Source: an uncultured Collinsella sp.
Lineage (GTDB): Bacteria; Actinomycetota; Coriobacteriia; Coriobacteriales; Coriobacteriaceae
Direction: 5' to 3'
Length of the DNA: 7,300 nucleotides
Assembly: GCA_902478545.1 (NCBI GenBank)
Contig: CABSLA010000019.1
Coordinates: 1-7,300 of the forward strand
How positions within the stretch are numbered: position 1 is the first letter of the stretch; each line of letters begins with the position of its first letter. Under the pieces are notes generated by a model. It ran no database searches and was not told the origin of the DNA. It saw nothing but the letters and a program-made list of their open reading frames with translations. Positions 1-5,694 of the stretch are shown here, in pieces. The translations under genes and the position numbers were made by a program.

Positions 1-86
1 AAGGCATTTAATGGCGGTGCCGAACGGCAATATTCGGTCGGGTGGGCGGCGGTGCTGATTCGCAATATAGGTGGTGTCGAAAGGGC
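1..86 (-). mobile_element. Probable end of an insertion sequence (ISL3-like?), cut by window edge
   Basis: The TupA-like reading frame stops matching its family at this point, and none of the three minus-strand frames of this stretch continues it. Read inward on the minus strand the segment begins GGCCCTTTCGACACCACC, which resembles the GGCTCTT-type termini of ISL3-family elements. Its other end, its transposase and any target duplication lie outside the window. What is seen is an abrupt loss of gene homology; that it is an IS end is inference, and the family name is a guess. A deletion junction is the main alternative. Confidence 0.3.
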
Positions 87-398
87 CTAGGACTCAGGCA
101 ACTCATCAATGTCGATTTCTTCCACCGAATCGTAGACGCCATAAAGCGGAACAAGGTACTCATCGCCGATACGCTCCCTTACAAAAGATCGCACTTCGAA
201 CTTGTCAACAAGCGTGGTCAAGACTGGATTGTGATAATGCAGCTTGCACCACTGGAGCTTCTCATTAAAGGTCCTGGGATGATCAAGATCGAGCTTATAG
301 TGCAGCTTTGCTCTGAAGCACATGCGAATAAAATCCTCGTCGGGGATAAAGCGCAAGTTGTTCCTCAGAGAAAGCGCGAATCTTTTCTTAAGTTTCAT
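87..398 (-). CDS. TupA-like ATP-grasp protein of the polysaccharide locus, N-terminal fragment (truncated)
   Basis: This is a 103-residue N-terminal fragment of a TupA-like ATP-grasp family protein, a family common in capsule and teichuronopeptide loci and often annotated as glycosyltransferase. Recognisable family features are FIPDEDFIRM (about 17-26), the block HPRTFNEKLQW (40-50), LVDKFEVRSFVRERIGDEY (63-81), and VPLYGVYDSVEEIDIDELP (83-101). The family normally goes on with a strand like FVLKCTHDSG and the ATP-binding domain, roughly 200 further residues. Here a TAG follows Ser103 at once and the downstream DNA does not continue the domain in any frame. The start is the ATG at 398, which overlaps the pssE-like stop as ATGA and has a GGAGG site about 6 nt upstream; the open frame reaches further up but only inside the preceding gene. 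Without the ATP-grasp core the product should be inactive. Family assignment is confident; the substrate is unknown. Confidence 0.75.
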   Translation of the reverse strand: MKLKKRFALSLRNNLRFIPDEDFIRMCFRAKLHYKLDLDHPRTFNEKLQWCKLHYHNPVLTTLVDKFEVRSFVRERIGDEYLVPLYGVYDSVEEIDIDELPES

Positions 399-886
399 CG
401 TACGCCTCCAACGCCATCGATGTAATCGGAAAGGTCGGCGCAGAACCGCGCCGCGTTGCTCTTGTAGGGCAGGTAATCCTTGGAAAGCACCCGCGCATAA
501 GCGGCGGGCAGGTCGGTAGGGTCCATACACGGCTCAATCAGCCCCATGTCCCCGAACTGTCGAACAATCTCAATCTGGTGATCATCCACATGTTCGCCGT
601 ATTTTGCTAGACGCGGAACAGCGATGACTTTCTTGTTGTCCTTAACGGCGCCGATGATGGCGCCGGTACCTCCATGGGTTACCACGACATCGCAAGCATC
701 CATATGAACGCGGAAGGAATCACGATCGAGAAACGCCTCGTGTTCCAAATACTCAGGAATGTAAGTGCACACACCCGTCTGAGCAAAAGCTCCATCCTCA
801 GCAACACCGCTAGCAACGAGAGCATCTACCGCCCTGACTAATCTGTCGAACTGAAACTTCTGGGAGCCTACGGTAACGAATATCAT
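395..886 (-). CDS. pssE: PssE/Alg13-like glycosyltransferase catalytic subunit (GT28-like)
   Basis: This 163-residue protein is the donor-binding, catalytic half of a split glycosyltransferase related to eukaryotic Alg13 and to the C-terminal domain of MurG. It starts with the family signature MIFVTVGSQKFQFDRL (1-16) and carries the nucleotide-sugar loop THGGTGAIIGA (70-80) followed by PRLAKYGEHVDDHQ (91-104), in which the HGG and the DDHQ end are the hallmarks. Length fits the family (about 150-170). In rhizobial PssD/PssE and streptococcal Cps14F/G pairs, the Alg14-like partner anchors this subunit to the membrane, and together they add the second sugar to the undecaprenyl-PP-linked primer. 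Here the partner gene is directly upstream, 12 nt away, and a GGGAGGTGG ribosome site sits across the gap just after the partner's stop. The 3' end overlaps the next start by 4 nt (ATGA), implying translational coupling. Donor sugar is not readable; UDP-glucuronate is plausible because ugd is in the operon. Confidence 0.87.
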   Translation of the reverse strand: MIFVTVGSQKFQFDRLVRAVDALVASGVAEDGAFAQTGVCTYIPEYLEHEAFLDRDSFRVHMDACDVVVTHGGTGAIIGAVKDNKKVIAVPRLAKYGEHVDDHQIEIVRQFGDMGLIEPCMDPTDLPAAYARVLSKDYLPYKSNAARFCADLSDYIDGVGGVR

Positions 887-898
887 GCGACCACCTCC

Positions 899-1372
899 CT
901 AGTACACGCCGCCGACAAAGCGGGCATTGGGGTACACGGATAGCATCGACTCCCACTGCACGTAAAAACGATCGGCGCGTTTGCTCAGCAGCTTTCCCGT
1001 CATGGTTGGTGAGTCAGTTTTCGCGAAAGACTCGACATACACAAGCTTGGCGCCCATTGCATGCCCGATCAGGCAAAACGGTATGGTAGCCAGTACCCCC
1101 GTACACACAATCACGTCGGGGTGTTCAGTGAACCAATAACGAAGAGACGTCACGGCATTGAACGCCATTCGAGGAAGAAAGCTTGCCTCGTGTCGATTCA
1201 CCTGGCGCACATAGCGAGCCCGCACAGGTAGCTTGGCATCATAGGCAGTCTTCTCGGTGAGGATGAAACTGTCGTAGCGCTCCATCAAAGGCTTAAGCGC
1301 AAGTAACTGCTCCAGATGCCCACCAGATGACGCAGCAAAGCACACTTTTATGTCCTTGCGACATCCCGTCAT
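899..1372 (-). CDS. pssD: PssD/Alg14-like glycosyltransferase membrane-anchor subunit
   Basis: This 157-residue protein is the Alg14-like half of a two-subunit glycosyltransferase. It has the N-terminal Rossmann-type strand and loop VCFAASSGGHLEQLLAL (10-26) with the signature SGGHL, the strand PDVIVCTGVLATIPF (85-99), and the acceptor-side block KLVYVESFAKTDSPT (109-123), ending FYVQWE near 136-141. Those blocks in this order define the PssD/CpsF/EpsE group. The protein probably sits at the cytoplasmic membrane face and recruits the PssE-like catalytic subunit encoded immediately downstream. The start ATG lies three nt after the ugd stop (TAG-TTC-ATG), and its ribosome site AGAGGGA is inside the last ugd codons, so it is co-translated with ugd. 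The TAG stop directly precedes the ribosome site of the next gene. The length is normal and nothing appears broken. Confidence 0.87.
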   Translation of the reverse strand: MTGCRKDIKVCFAASSGGHLEQLLALKPLMERYDSFILTEKTAYDAKLPVRARYVRQVNRHEASFLPRMAFNAVTSLRYWFTEHPDVIVCTGVLATIPFCLIGHAMGAKLVYVESFAKTDSPTMTGKLLSKRADRFYVQWESMLSVYPNARFVGGVY

Positions 1373-1375
1373 GAA

Positions 1376-2635
1376 CTAATCCCTCTTAAACAAATCGCGA
1401 GTGTATACCTTATCCGCCACGTCAACGAGCTCGTCGCTCCAGCGGTTGGCAACGATCACATCGCAGCCGGCCTTGAAGGCCTCCAGGTCGTGCGTGACCT
1501 CGGAGCCGAAGAACTCCGGCGCATCGAGCGTGGGCTCGTAGACCACCACGGGAACGCCCTTGGCCTTCACGCGCTTCATGACGCCCTGGATGGAACTCGC
1601 GCGGAAGTTGTCCGAATTGGATTTCATCGTCAGGCGGTAGACGCCCACGACCGGCTTCTCCTTGCCCTCGTACACGCGGTCCCACACCATCTGCAGCACC
1701 TCGTCTGCCACGAAGTCCTTGCGGGTGCGGTTGGCCTCCACGATGGCCTCGATCAGGTTCTGCGGCACGTCCCTGTAGTTGGCTAGCAGCTGCTTGGTGT
1801 CCTTGGGCAGGCAGTAGCCGCCGTAGCCGAAGCTTGGGTTGTTGTAGTGGCTGCCGATGCGCGGCTCCAGGCACACGCCGTCGATGACGTCGCGGGCGTT
1901 GAGCCCGCGGACCTCGCAGTAGGTGTCGAGCTCGTTGAAGTAGGCCACGCGCAGCGCCAGGTAGGTGTTAGCGAACAGCTTCACGGCCTCGGCCTCTGTG
2001 GTGCCCAGCACGAGCTCCGGGATGCCCACGGTGCCGTCGGCGTTCACGCGCTCCAGCTCGGCGGGGTCGGCGCCCTGCGCGAGCAGGCCGGCGAACTTCT
2101 CGGCCGCAGCAACGGCCTCGGCATCGTCCTTGGGCGCACCGACCACGATGCGGCTGGGGTGCAGGTTGTCGTAGAGGGCCTTGCTCTCGCGCAGGAACTC
2201 CGGGCTGAAGAAGATCTTGCTGTCCCCCAGCCTCTCGCGAAGGCCCGCGGTGTAGCCGACGGGAATCGTCGACTTGATGACGATCCAGGCGTCCGGGTTC
2301 ACCGAGCGCACTGCGGCGATGGCGGCCTCGACGGAGCTCGTGTCGAAGAAGTTCCTATCGCTGTCGTAGTTGGTGGGCGTGGCGATGACGGCGTAGTCGG
2401 CGCCCGCATAGGCCTCGGCCACGTCGACGGTGGCGTGCAGGTCGAGCTCGCGCTCCCCCGACTTGGCCTCCGCCAGGAAGCGCTCGATCTCATCGTCTTG
2501 GATGGGCGCCTGGTAGTTGTTGATCTTCTGGACCTTCTCGGGAACGATGTCCAGCGCATGCACCTCGTTGTGCTGCGAGAGCAGGACGGCGAGGGACAGA
2601 CCGACATAGCCGGTTCCGGCGACGGCAATCTTCAT
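1376..2635 (-). CDS. ugd: UDP-glucose 6-dehydrogenase
   Basis: This enzyme oxidises UDP-glucose to UDP-glucuronate with two NAD+ in the cytoplasm, supplying acidic sugar for the polysaccharide. Numbered from the ATG at 2635 (419 residues), it shows the NAD-binding Rossmann start MKIAVAGTGYVGLSLAVL with GxGxxG at 7-12, STIPVG at 122-127, FFSPEFLRES at 142-151, the catalytic-centre segment EAVKLFANTYLALR (216-229; Lys219, Asn223), and the active-site Cys275 in GYGGYCLPKDTKQL. It resembles the short E. coli-type Ugd. An ATG at 2674 in the same frame would add 13 residues and overlap the upstream stop, but I prefer 2635: a GGAGAAG site lies 3 nt before it and the family begins directly with the Rossmann strand. 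The gene ends in a natural TAG after DLFKRD, a typical C-terminus. All key residues are present. Confidence 0.95.
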   Translation of the reverse strand: MKIAVAGTGYVGLSLAVLLSQHNEVHALDIVPEKVQKINNYQAPIQDDEIERFLAEAKSGERELDLHATVDVAEAYAGADYAVIATPTNYDSDRNFFDTSSVEAAIAAVRSVNPDAWIVIKSTIPVGYTAGLRERLGDSKIFFSPEFLRESKALYDNLHPSRIVVGAPKDDAEAVAAAEKFAGLLAQGADPAELERVNADGTVGIPELVLGTTEAEAVKLFANTYLALRVAYFNELDTYCEVRGLNARDVIDGVCLEPRIGSHYNNPSFGYGGYCLPKDTKQLLANYRDVPQNLIEAIVEANRTRKDFVADEVLQMVWDRVYEGKEKPVVGVYRLTMKSNSDNFRASSIQGVMKRVKAKGVPVVVYEPTLDAPEFFGSEVTHDLEAFKAGCDVIVANRWSDELVDVADKVYTRDLFKRD

Positions 2636-2673
2636 TTTCTTCTCCGATTCGAATCGGGTATTAAAGTTAGGCA

Positions 2674-3435
2674 TTAGTACGCATCGCTTCCGTTGAAGAC
2701 CTCCAGAACCGTGAGGAGGACGATCTTGAGGTCCATGACGATTCCGCGCTTGGCTATGTACTCGAGATCACGGCGGACCATGCCGTCGAACCCGGTGGAG
2801 TTTCGCTCCGTCACCTGCCAGAGCCCCGTGATACCTGGCTTCACTGCTAGCCTCTGCAGGTCGTACTCGGTGTACTCAGCGACCTCGTTGGGCAGTGGCG
2901 GGCGCGGGCCGACGACGGACATCTGCCCCAAAAACACGTTGAGGAACTGCGGGAACTCGTCGATGGAGTGCTTGCGGATGAACTTTCCGATCTTGGTGAC
3001 GCGCGGGTCCTCCTTCATCTTGAACATGGCTCCGGCGATCTCGTTTTGCTCTTTGAGCTCTGCGAGACGTTCGTCAGCGTCCCTGTACATGGAGCGGAAC
3101 TTCCACATGCGGAAGGTGGACAGGCTGCCGTCGCGGTGGGTCTGACCCACGCGGATCTGGCTGTAGAAGGGGTTGCCCTCGCTCTCCAGGCGGATGGCAG
3201 CGGCGAGCACGAGGCTGGGGATAGCGATGAAAACGAGCACGGCACCGCTGAACACGATGTCGAAGGCGCGCTTGACGGCCCGGTAGGCCAAGCGCGAGCG
3301 ATCCCAGTCCATGATGGATTGCATGGCCTTGTAGCGGCCGTCTCCCTCACGCCGGTCCATAGCCTGAGCAATCAACGCTGCACCCGCTGGCACATCCGTT
3401 GCATATTGAGTTTTTTCCGACACGTTCTCTTCCAA
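2674..3435 (-). CDS. Initiating sugar transferase (polyprenyl-phosphate phosphoglycosyl transferase)
   Basis: This is a monotopic phosphoglycosyl transferase of the bacterial sugar transferase family (WcaJ/PglC C-terminal type). It transfers a sugar 1-phosphate from a UDP-sugar to undecaprenyl phosphate at the inner membrane face, the first step of the repeat unit. With the TTG start at 3435 it has 253 residues: a variable N-terminus (1-53), the re-entrant membrane helix (about 59-81), FRMWKFRSMYRDA (108-120), DPRVTKIGKFIRKHSIDEFPQ (143-163) with the catalytic Asp159-Glu160 pair, VGPRPP (175-180), and KPGITGLWQV (199-208). The long N-terminal membrane region of WcaJ-type enzymes is absent, as in short PglC-like members. 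The start is uncertain: there is no in-frame ATG near, and the choices are TTG 3435 or GTG 3423, the latter 3 nt behind a GGAAGAG. The frame is open back to the antiterminator's final stop at 3490. The TAA stop shares a base with an upstream ATG option of ugd. Confidence 0.93.
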   Translation of the reverse strand: MEENVSEKTQYATDVPAGAALIAQAMDRREGDGRYKAMQSIMDWDRSRLAYRAVKRAFDIVFSGAVLVFIAIPSLVLAAAIRLESEGNPFYSQIRVGQTHRDGSLSTFRMWKFRSMYRDADERLAELKEQNEIAGAMFKMKEDPRVTKIGKFIRKHSIDEFPQFLNVFLGQMSVVGPRPPLPNEVAEYTEYDLQRLAVKPGITGLWQVTERNSTGFDGMVRRDLEYIAKRGIVMDLKIVLLTVLEVFNGSDAY

Positions 3436-3489
3436 TACTTCGTCCCCAGGTCGGAGATCCTCCCTGTTCTGTGTAGCGACCGCTTGCAG

Positions 3490-3636
3490 CTAGACAATCG
3501 CCTTTTTGAGATTCCGCATGACGCGCTGCTCGGCCGAAAGCACGGCAAGACCAACGCGCGTAGTTACGCGTCGGCCGCACAGGTTGAGCTCCAAAAAAGC
3601 AGTGCTCTTGCGTCTATTAATAGTTTTAATGAGGCC
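3490..3636 (-). pseudogene. C-terminal KOW-domain remnant of the LoaP-like gene, beyond an in-frame amber stop
   Basis: After the TAG at 3637-3639 the same frame stays open for 48 codons to the next TAG (3490-3492). The translation reads GLIKTINRRKSTAFLEL, then NLCGRRVTTRVGLAVLS, which is what a NusG-family KOW domain should contain after the preceding GPLLGH (compare the GPLxGxEGxIxKIxR pattern of the family). The original gene therefore ran on here and was about 181 codons from GTG 4035, a normal length for LoaP/UpxY proteins. Glutamate is the usual residue at the amber position, so GAG to TAG is the simplest origin; CAG to TAG is possible. There is no decay (no indel, no second internal stop), so the mutation is recent, is a sequencing error, or is read through. 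Confidence 0.75.
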
Positions 3637-4044
3637 CTAGTGGCCCAGCAGCGGACCAGCCGTCACTACGACTTGGTCACCGTCTTTTAGGGCCTCGCTC
3701 ATGGGCACTACGCGGTCTCCCTTATGCGTAAAGCCGCCAATAAGCTGGACCTCTTCTTTTGCCAGCGGCACAAACTGACCATCCTGGGATAGCACCCGGG
3801 CAAAGTCGTCCATACGCAGCAGATACTGTTGCACGGTGCGGGGATCTGCCGTATCGCAAATAAGATAACCGGGAAAGAGCGGCTTGGTCGTATCGACCCA
3901 TTCGCCGTGTAGCTTAATCTCGGTTTGATATTGGGGATAAAAGAGCTCCTGCATGGCGCCAGCCGGCACCACGCGCTCGATGCGCTCGCGCATTACGTCT
4001 TCGCGACCGTTTATGACCTGGATTACATACCACACGAGCACCAC
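3637..4044 (-). CDS. loaP: LoaP-like NusG-family antiterminator, C-terminally truncated by an amber codon
   Basis: This is a specialised NusG paralogue that binds elongating RNA polymerase and keeps it processive through a long operon, here the polysaccharide genes that follow. The NGN domain is complete: WYVIQVINGRE (5-15, counting from GTG 4044), the hallmark KPLFPGYLICDT (54-65), then FARVLSQDG (81-89). A linker leads into the first KOW strand, DGDQVVVTAGPLLGH (121-135), where a TAG ends translation midway through the domain. The open frame starts at GTG 4044, but GTG 4035 fits better: an AAGGGG site ends at 4045, so 4044 has no spacer while 4035 has 9 nt, and the family usually begins MWYVIQV. 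NGN domains of RfaH-type proteins contact polymerase on their own, so partial activity of the truncated form is conceivable. A 75-nt hairpin lies just upstream. Family is confident; LoaP rather than UpxY rests on context and on the suspected actinobacterial host. Confidence 0.82.
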   Translation of the reverse strand: MVLVWYVIQVINGREDVMRERIERVVPAGAMQELFYPQYQTEIKLHGEWVDTTKPLFPGYLICDTADPRTVQQYLLRMDDFARVLSQDGQFVPLAKEEVQLIGGFTHKGDRVVPMSEALKDGDQVVVTAGPLLGH

Positions 4045-4050
4045 CCCCTT
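4045..4050 (-). promoter_or_regulatory. Ribosome binding site deciding the antiterminator start
   Basis: The minus strand reads AAGGGG directly before a run of three in-frame GTG codons (4044, 4041, 4035). Spacing leaves no room for 4044 and only 3 nt for 4041, but 9 nt for 4035, so 4035 is the likeliest start. Confidence 0.45.
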
Positions 4051-4064
4051 GCTGTCTTACGTGT

Positions 4065-4139
4065 GGCTCACGGGGTTTGGATATGGCTTCGCCAGGGCGC
4101 GTGTGCGCGAAGGCGCTCCATATTCAAACCCCGTGAGCC
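4065..4139 (-). promoter_or_regulatory. Long leader hairpin upstream of the antiterminator gene (22-bp arms)
   Basis: The arms 4065-4086 and 4118-4139 are inverted repeats matching at 21 of 22 positions; on the minus-strand RNA the odd pair is A-C. Inside, 4087-4092 (CTTCGC) pairs with 4107-4112 (GCGAAG), giving a second 6-bp stem set off by a 5-nt bulge (AGCGC in the minus-strand RNA). No U-tract follows on either strand, so it is not a standard intrinsic terminator. It ends 14 nt before the ribosome site. Position and shape suggest an RNA element in the operon leader. LoaP of Bacillus is known to bind a hairpin in the leader of its target operon, so an autoregulatory or antitermination target is a reasonable inference. 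A protein-binding DNA palindrome or a small mobile repeat are alternatives. Confidence 0.6.
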
Positions 4140-4201
4140 CAGTCAGACAAGCACGTGGCTCTGCCCCACCGTGAACGGTATGTACAAATGCAGTTGCTAG
4201 A

Positions 4202-4257
4202 GACGCGGACGTGTATCGCAAAATGACCGCGTCCCCAGCTGGCTGCGTGCGAGCCAG
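4202..4257 (-). promoter_or_regulatory. Tandem hairpins in the putative operon leader
   Basis: Two stems lie side by side: GACGCGG at 4202-4208 pairs with CCGCGTC at 4227-4233 around an 18-nt loop, and CTGGCT at 4239-4244 pairs with AGCCAG at 4252-4257 around a 7-nt loop. Neither is followed by a U-tract, so they look like RNA structure rather than terminators. Function is unknown; they may be part of a larger leader fold with the 4065-4139 hairpin. Confidence 0.35.
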
Positions 4258-4755
4258 TCAAGCGGGTACAAAACTGAACCGCACGCAATCAGCTGCAGGA
4301 CTGCTACGTTTTGGCATACGAACTACCAAAATTTGCATCTCATAAATAAATCAATGCAAATAAAAAGAGCCGCATGACTTCTTTATTGGAGCTCGTGGTG
4401 TTTCTGACACCGCCGTTACGGCCGGATGCTGATCGACCCTGCGCTATGTGGCCCGTTGGAGCCGCGAGCACAGTTGAACTCATGTATCGTTAGGTATCCT
4501 AGCACAAGCTGATAACGAAATTGATTTGGGTTGCATCGGACAACATATCGTTCATTTGGCGTGCTTAAGGGAGTTGTTTTGGGATGTTGTTCACGTTGAT
4601 GCAGGTTATTGGGATGCTAACGGTGATTAGGGGCGTTCCTGAAGCCCAAATGGAACGGCGATCTACACTGATAATCACGTTTGGCTAACAAACTATGTAC
4701 AGAGATGGGAAATAAATTGTGCAACTTTTTGTTGGTGTGGATTGGGTTTGTGGCG

Positions 4756-4759
4756 CGAG
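4756..4759. repeat. Target site duplication of the IS21 element (left copy)
   Basis: CGAG directly abuts the terminal TGTTAGCG of the element and is repeated directly after its other end (7136-7139). A 4-bp duplication is within the range produced by IS21-family transposition. Confidence 0.75.
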
Positions 4760-4839
4760 TGTTAGCGCCGGAATAATTTAGCCAAATATAGTCGGCCGAG
4801 ATTGACCAATCCCGGCCGACCCATTTTAGCCAACACGCC
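4760..4839 (+). repeat. Left terminal repeat region of the IS21 element
   Basis: Inward from 4760 it holds TGTTAGCGCCGG (4760-4771), AATTTAGCC (4775-4783), ATAGTC (4788-4793), TTGACCAATCCCGG (4802-4815) and GCCAACACGCC (4829-4839). The same blocks appear inverted at the right end. IS21 ends are known to have several transposase-binding repeats rather than one simple inverted repeat. Confidence 0.8.
4791..4820 (-). terminator. Strong hairpin inside the IS left end, terminator-like
   Basis: The 30 bases form a 13-bp stem (one G-U pair in minus-strand RNA) with a 4-nt loop; the outer arms are GTCGGCCG and CGGCCGAC. On the minus strand it is followed by TATATTTGGC, only moderately U-rich, and on the plus strand by CCATTTTAGCC. 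It lies downstream of istB, so it could stop istAB transcription before it enters the capsule leader. The loop side contains the TTGACCAATCCCGG block shared with the other end, so it may instead or also be a transposase site. Confidence 0.4.
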
Positions 4840-4866
4840 CGCATCTATGACTTTCCTATCGCATTC

Positions 4867-5694
4867 CTACATCCCCTCGGGCTGGATCCCCCTCACCTTC
4901 ACCGCCTGGGGGACGGCCTCCACCGAGTAGGTGTCGAGCTCCCTGCCGCGGTAGCTCGGGCCCCGCATCACGAACACCGACGCCTTGTCGAACAGCCTGT
5001 CGAGGGCGCAGAGGAGCGTGTCGTCGCCCGTGAAGAACTCATCCCACCCGCTCGGGGCGATGTTGCTCGTGAGGACCATCGCGTTCGGCCCCTCCTTCTC
5101 GTAGCGCCTGTCGACGACATCGAAGAACAGGTCGGTGCACGGCCTGTCGTAGACGCATCTCCCCACCTCGTCAACGATGAGGCACGACGGCTTGACGAGC
5201 GAGGAGACGACCCGCGAGGTGTTTCCCCGCTGGACGGCCTTCTGGAACCTGTCCCTGAGCTCGGTCGCCTTTATGCAGTAGGTCTTGAGCCCCCGCATGC
5301 AGCACTCGCGCCCGTAGGCCTGCGCGAGGTGCGTCTTCCCTATGCCGCCGGGCCCGACGAAGGCGACGTTGCGGTGCGCGTAGAGGTCGGCCAGCGACGG
5401 GAGCTTGCCCAGCGCGGCCGCGTCCCGGCCCTGGATCCTGGAGAAGTCGAAGCCCTCGAAGGTCTTGGGCTCGCGCCTGGGCAGCCTGCTCAGCCTCAGC
5501 AGCGTCTCGATGGAGGCGAGCCTCCTCTTCTCCGCAAGGTAGGAGAAGGTGGCTGCCACGGCGGCCATCTCCCCGTCGCCGAGGTCGAGGTCCGAGGCGA
5601 GGGTCGCGAGCTCCTCCGCCCCGACGGCGATCCCGAGCCTCGACGCGGCGTCGCTCGCGAGCTCGTAGGGGCTCGCCCCCGCGCCCGCCATCAT
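4867..5694 (-). CDS. istB: IS21-family ATPase helper protein IstB
   Basis: IstB is the AAA+ ATPase that assembles on target DNA and stimulates the IstA transposase. The 275-residue protein has an N-terminal helical region (1-80), then Walker A GPGGIGKT (114-121), Walker B CLIVDE (171-176), sensor-1 VLTSN (207-211) and an arginine-rich ALDRLFDKASVFVMRG segment (230-245). These are in DnaC/IstB order, and the length is close to the usual 250. The start is the first ATG of the ATGATG at 5689-5694: GGGAGG lies 6 nt upstream, and the istA stop TGA is embedded in the same ATGATG, the translational coupling expected for IS21. The frame is open far upstream (to 6138), but that stretch overlaps istA and is arginine-rich shadow sequence. 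The gene appears intact and ends in TAG. Confidence 0.92.
   Translation of the reverse strand: MMAGAGASPYELASDAASRLGIAVGAEELATLASDLDLGDGEMAAVAATFSYLAEKRRLASIETLLRLSRLPRREPKTFEGFDFSRIQGRDAAALGKLPSLADLYAHRNVAFVGPGGIGKTHLAQAYGRECCMRGLKTYCIKATELRDRFQKAVQRGNTSRVVSSLVKPSCLIVDEVGRCVYDRPCTDLFFDVVDRRYEKEGPNAMVLTSNIAPSGWDEFFTGDDTLLCALDRLFDKASVFVMRGPSYRGRELDTYSVEAVPQAVKVRGIQPEGM

Larger units (their letters stand above)
4045..4759. other. Intergenic leader region without a convincing gene
   Basis: No reading frame on either strand has both a credible ribosome site and recognisable protein features. The region is less GC-rich than the genes around it. The part nearest the antiterminator (about 4065-4425) is dense in potential stems: 4065-4139, CCGTGAACGG at 4169-4178, 4202-4233 (7-bp stem), 4239-4257 (CTGGCT/AGCCAG, 7-nt loop), 4397-4411 (GGTGT/ACACC) and 4412-4422 (GCCG/CGGC). 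Between 4331 and 4361 there is an AT-rich inverted repeat (ATTTGCAT/ATGCAAAT). The distal part (4430-4759) shows nothing I can name. Before the IS21 insertion this stretch joined directly to the tRNA-Ala terminator, so it must hold the operon promoter unless that lay across the insertion point; I could not pick a convincing -35/-10 pair. Confidence 0.6.

Noticed and set aside
1847..2677. Plus-strand open frame (276 codons) opposite ugd
   Set aside because: Antisense shadow of a fully conserved UDP-glucose dehydrogenase with no family motif of its own.
4065..4139. Invertible promoter (phase-variation switch) bounded by the 22-bp inverted repeats
   Set aside because: The enclosed segment is only 31 bp, too small to be a typical invertible promoter, holds no promoter boxes, and no recombinase gene is nearby.
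4331..4361. AT-rich inverted repeat ATTTGCAT/ATGCAAAT as terminator or operator
   Set aside because: A stem of eight mostly A-T pairs around a 15-nt loop is weak, and no clear U-tract or promoter box fits; left as part of the intergenic description.
4340..4483. Minus-strand 47-codon frame ending in a hydrophobic tail (MRLFLFALIYL)
   Set aside because: No ribosome site at proper spacing, and it overlaps the AT-rich inverted repeat and leader stems; most likely chance.
4584..4688. Plus-strand 34-codon frame with AAGGGAG about 10 nt upstream and a hydrophobic start (MLFTLMQVIGML)
   Set aside because: Too short, without homology I can recognise and opposite in direction to everything else; kept only as a curiosity.
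4617..4844. Minus-strand 75-codon frame across the IS left boundary
   Set aside because: It crosses the IS end and the terminal repeats, has no ribosome site, and shows no recognisable protein features.
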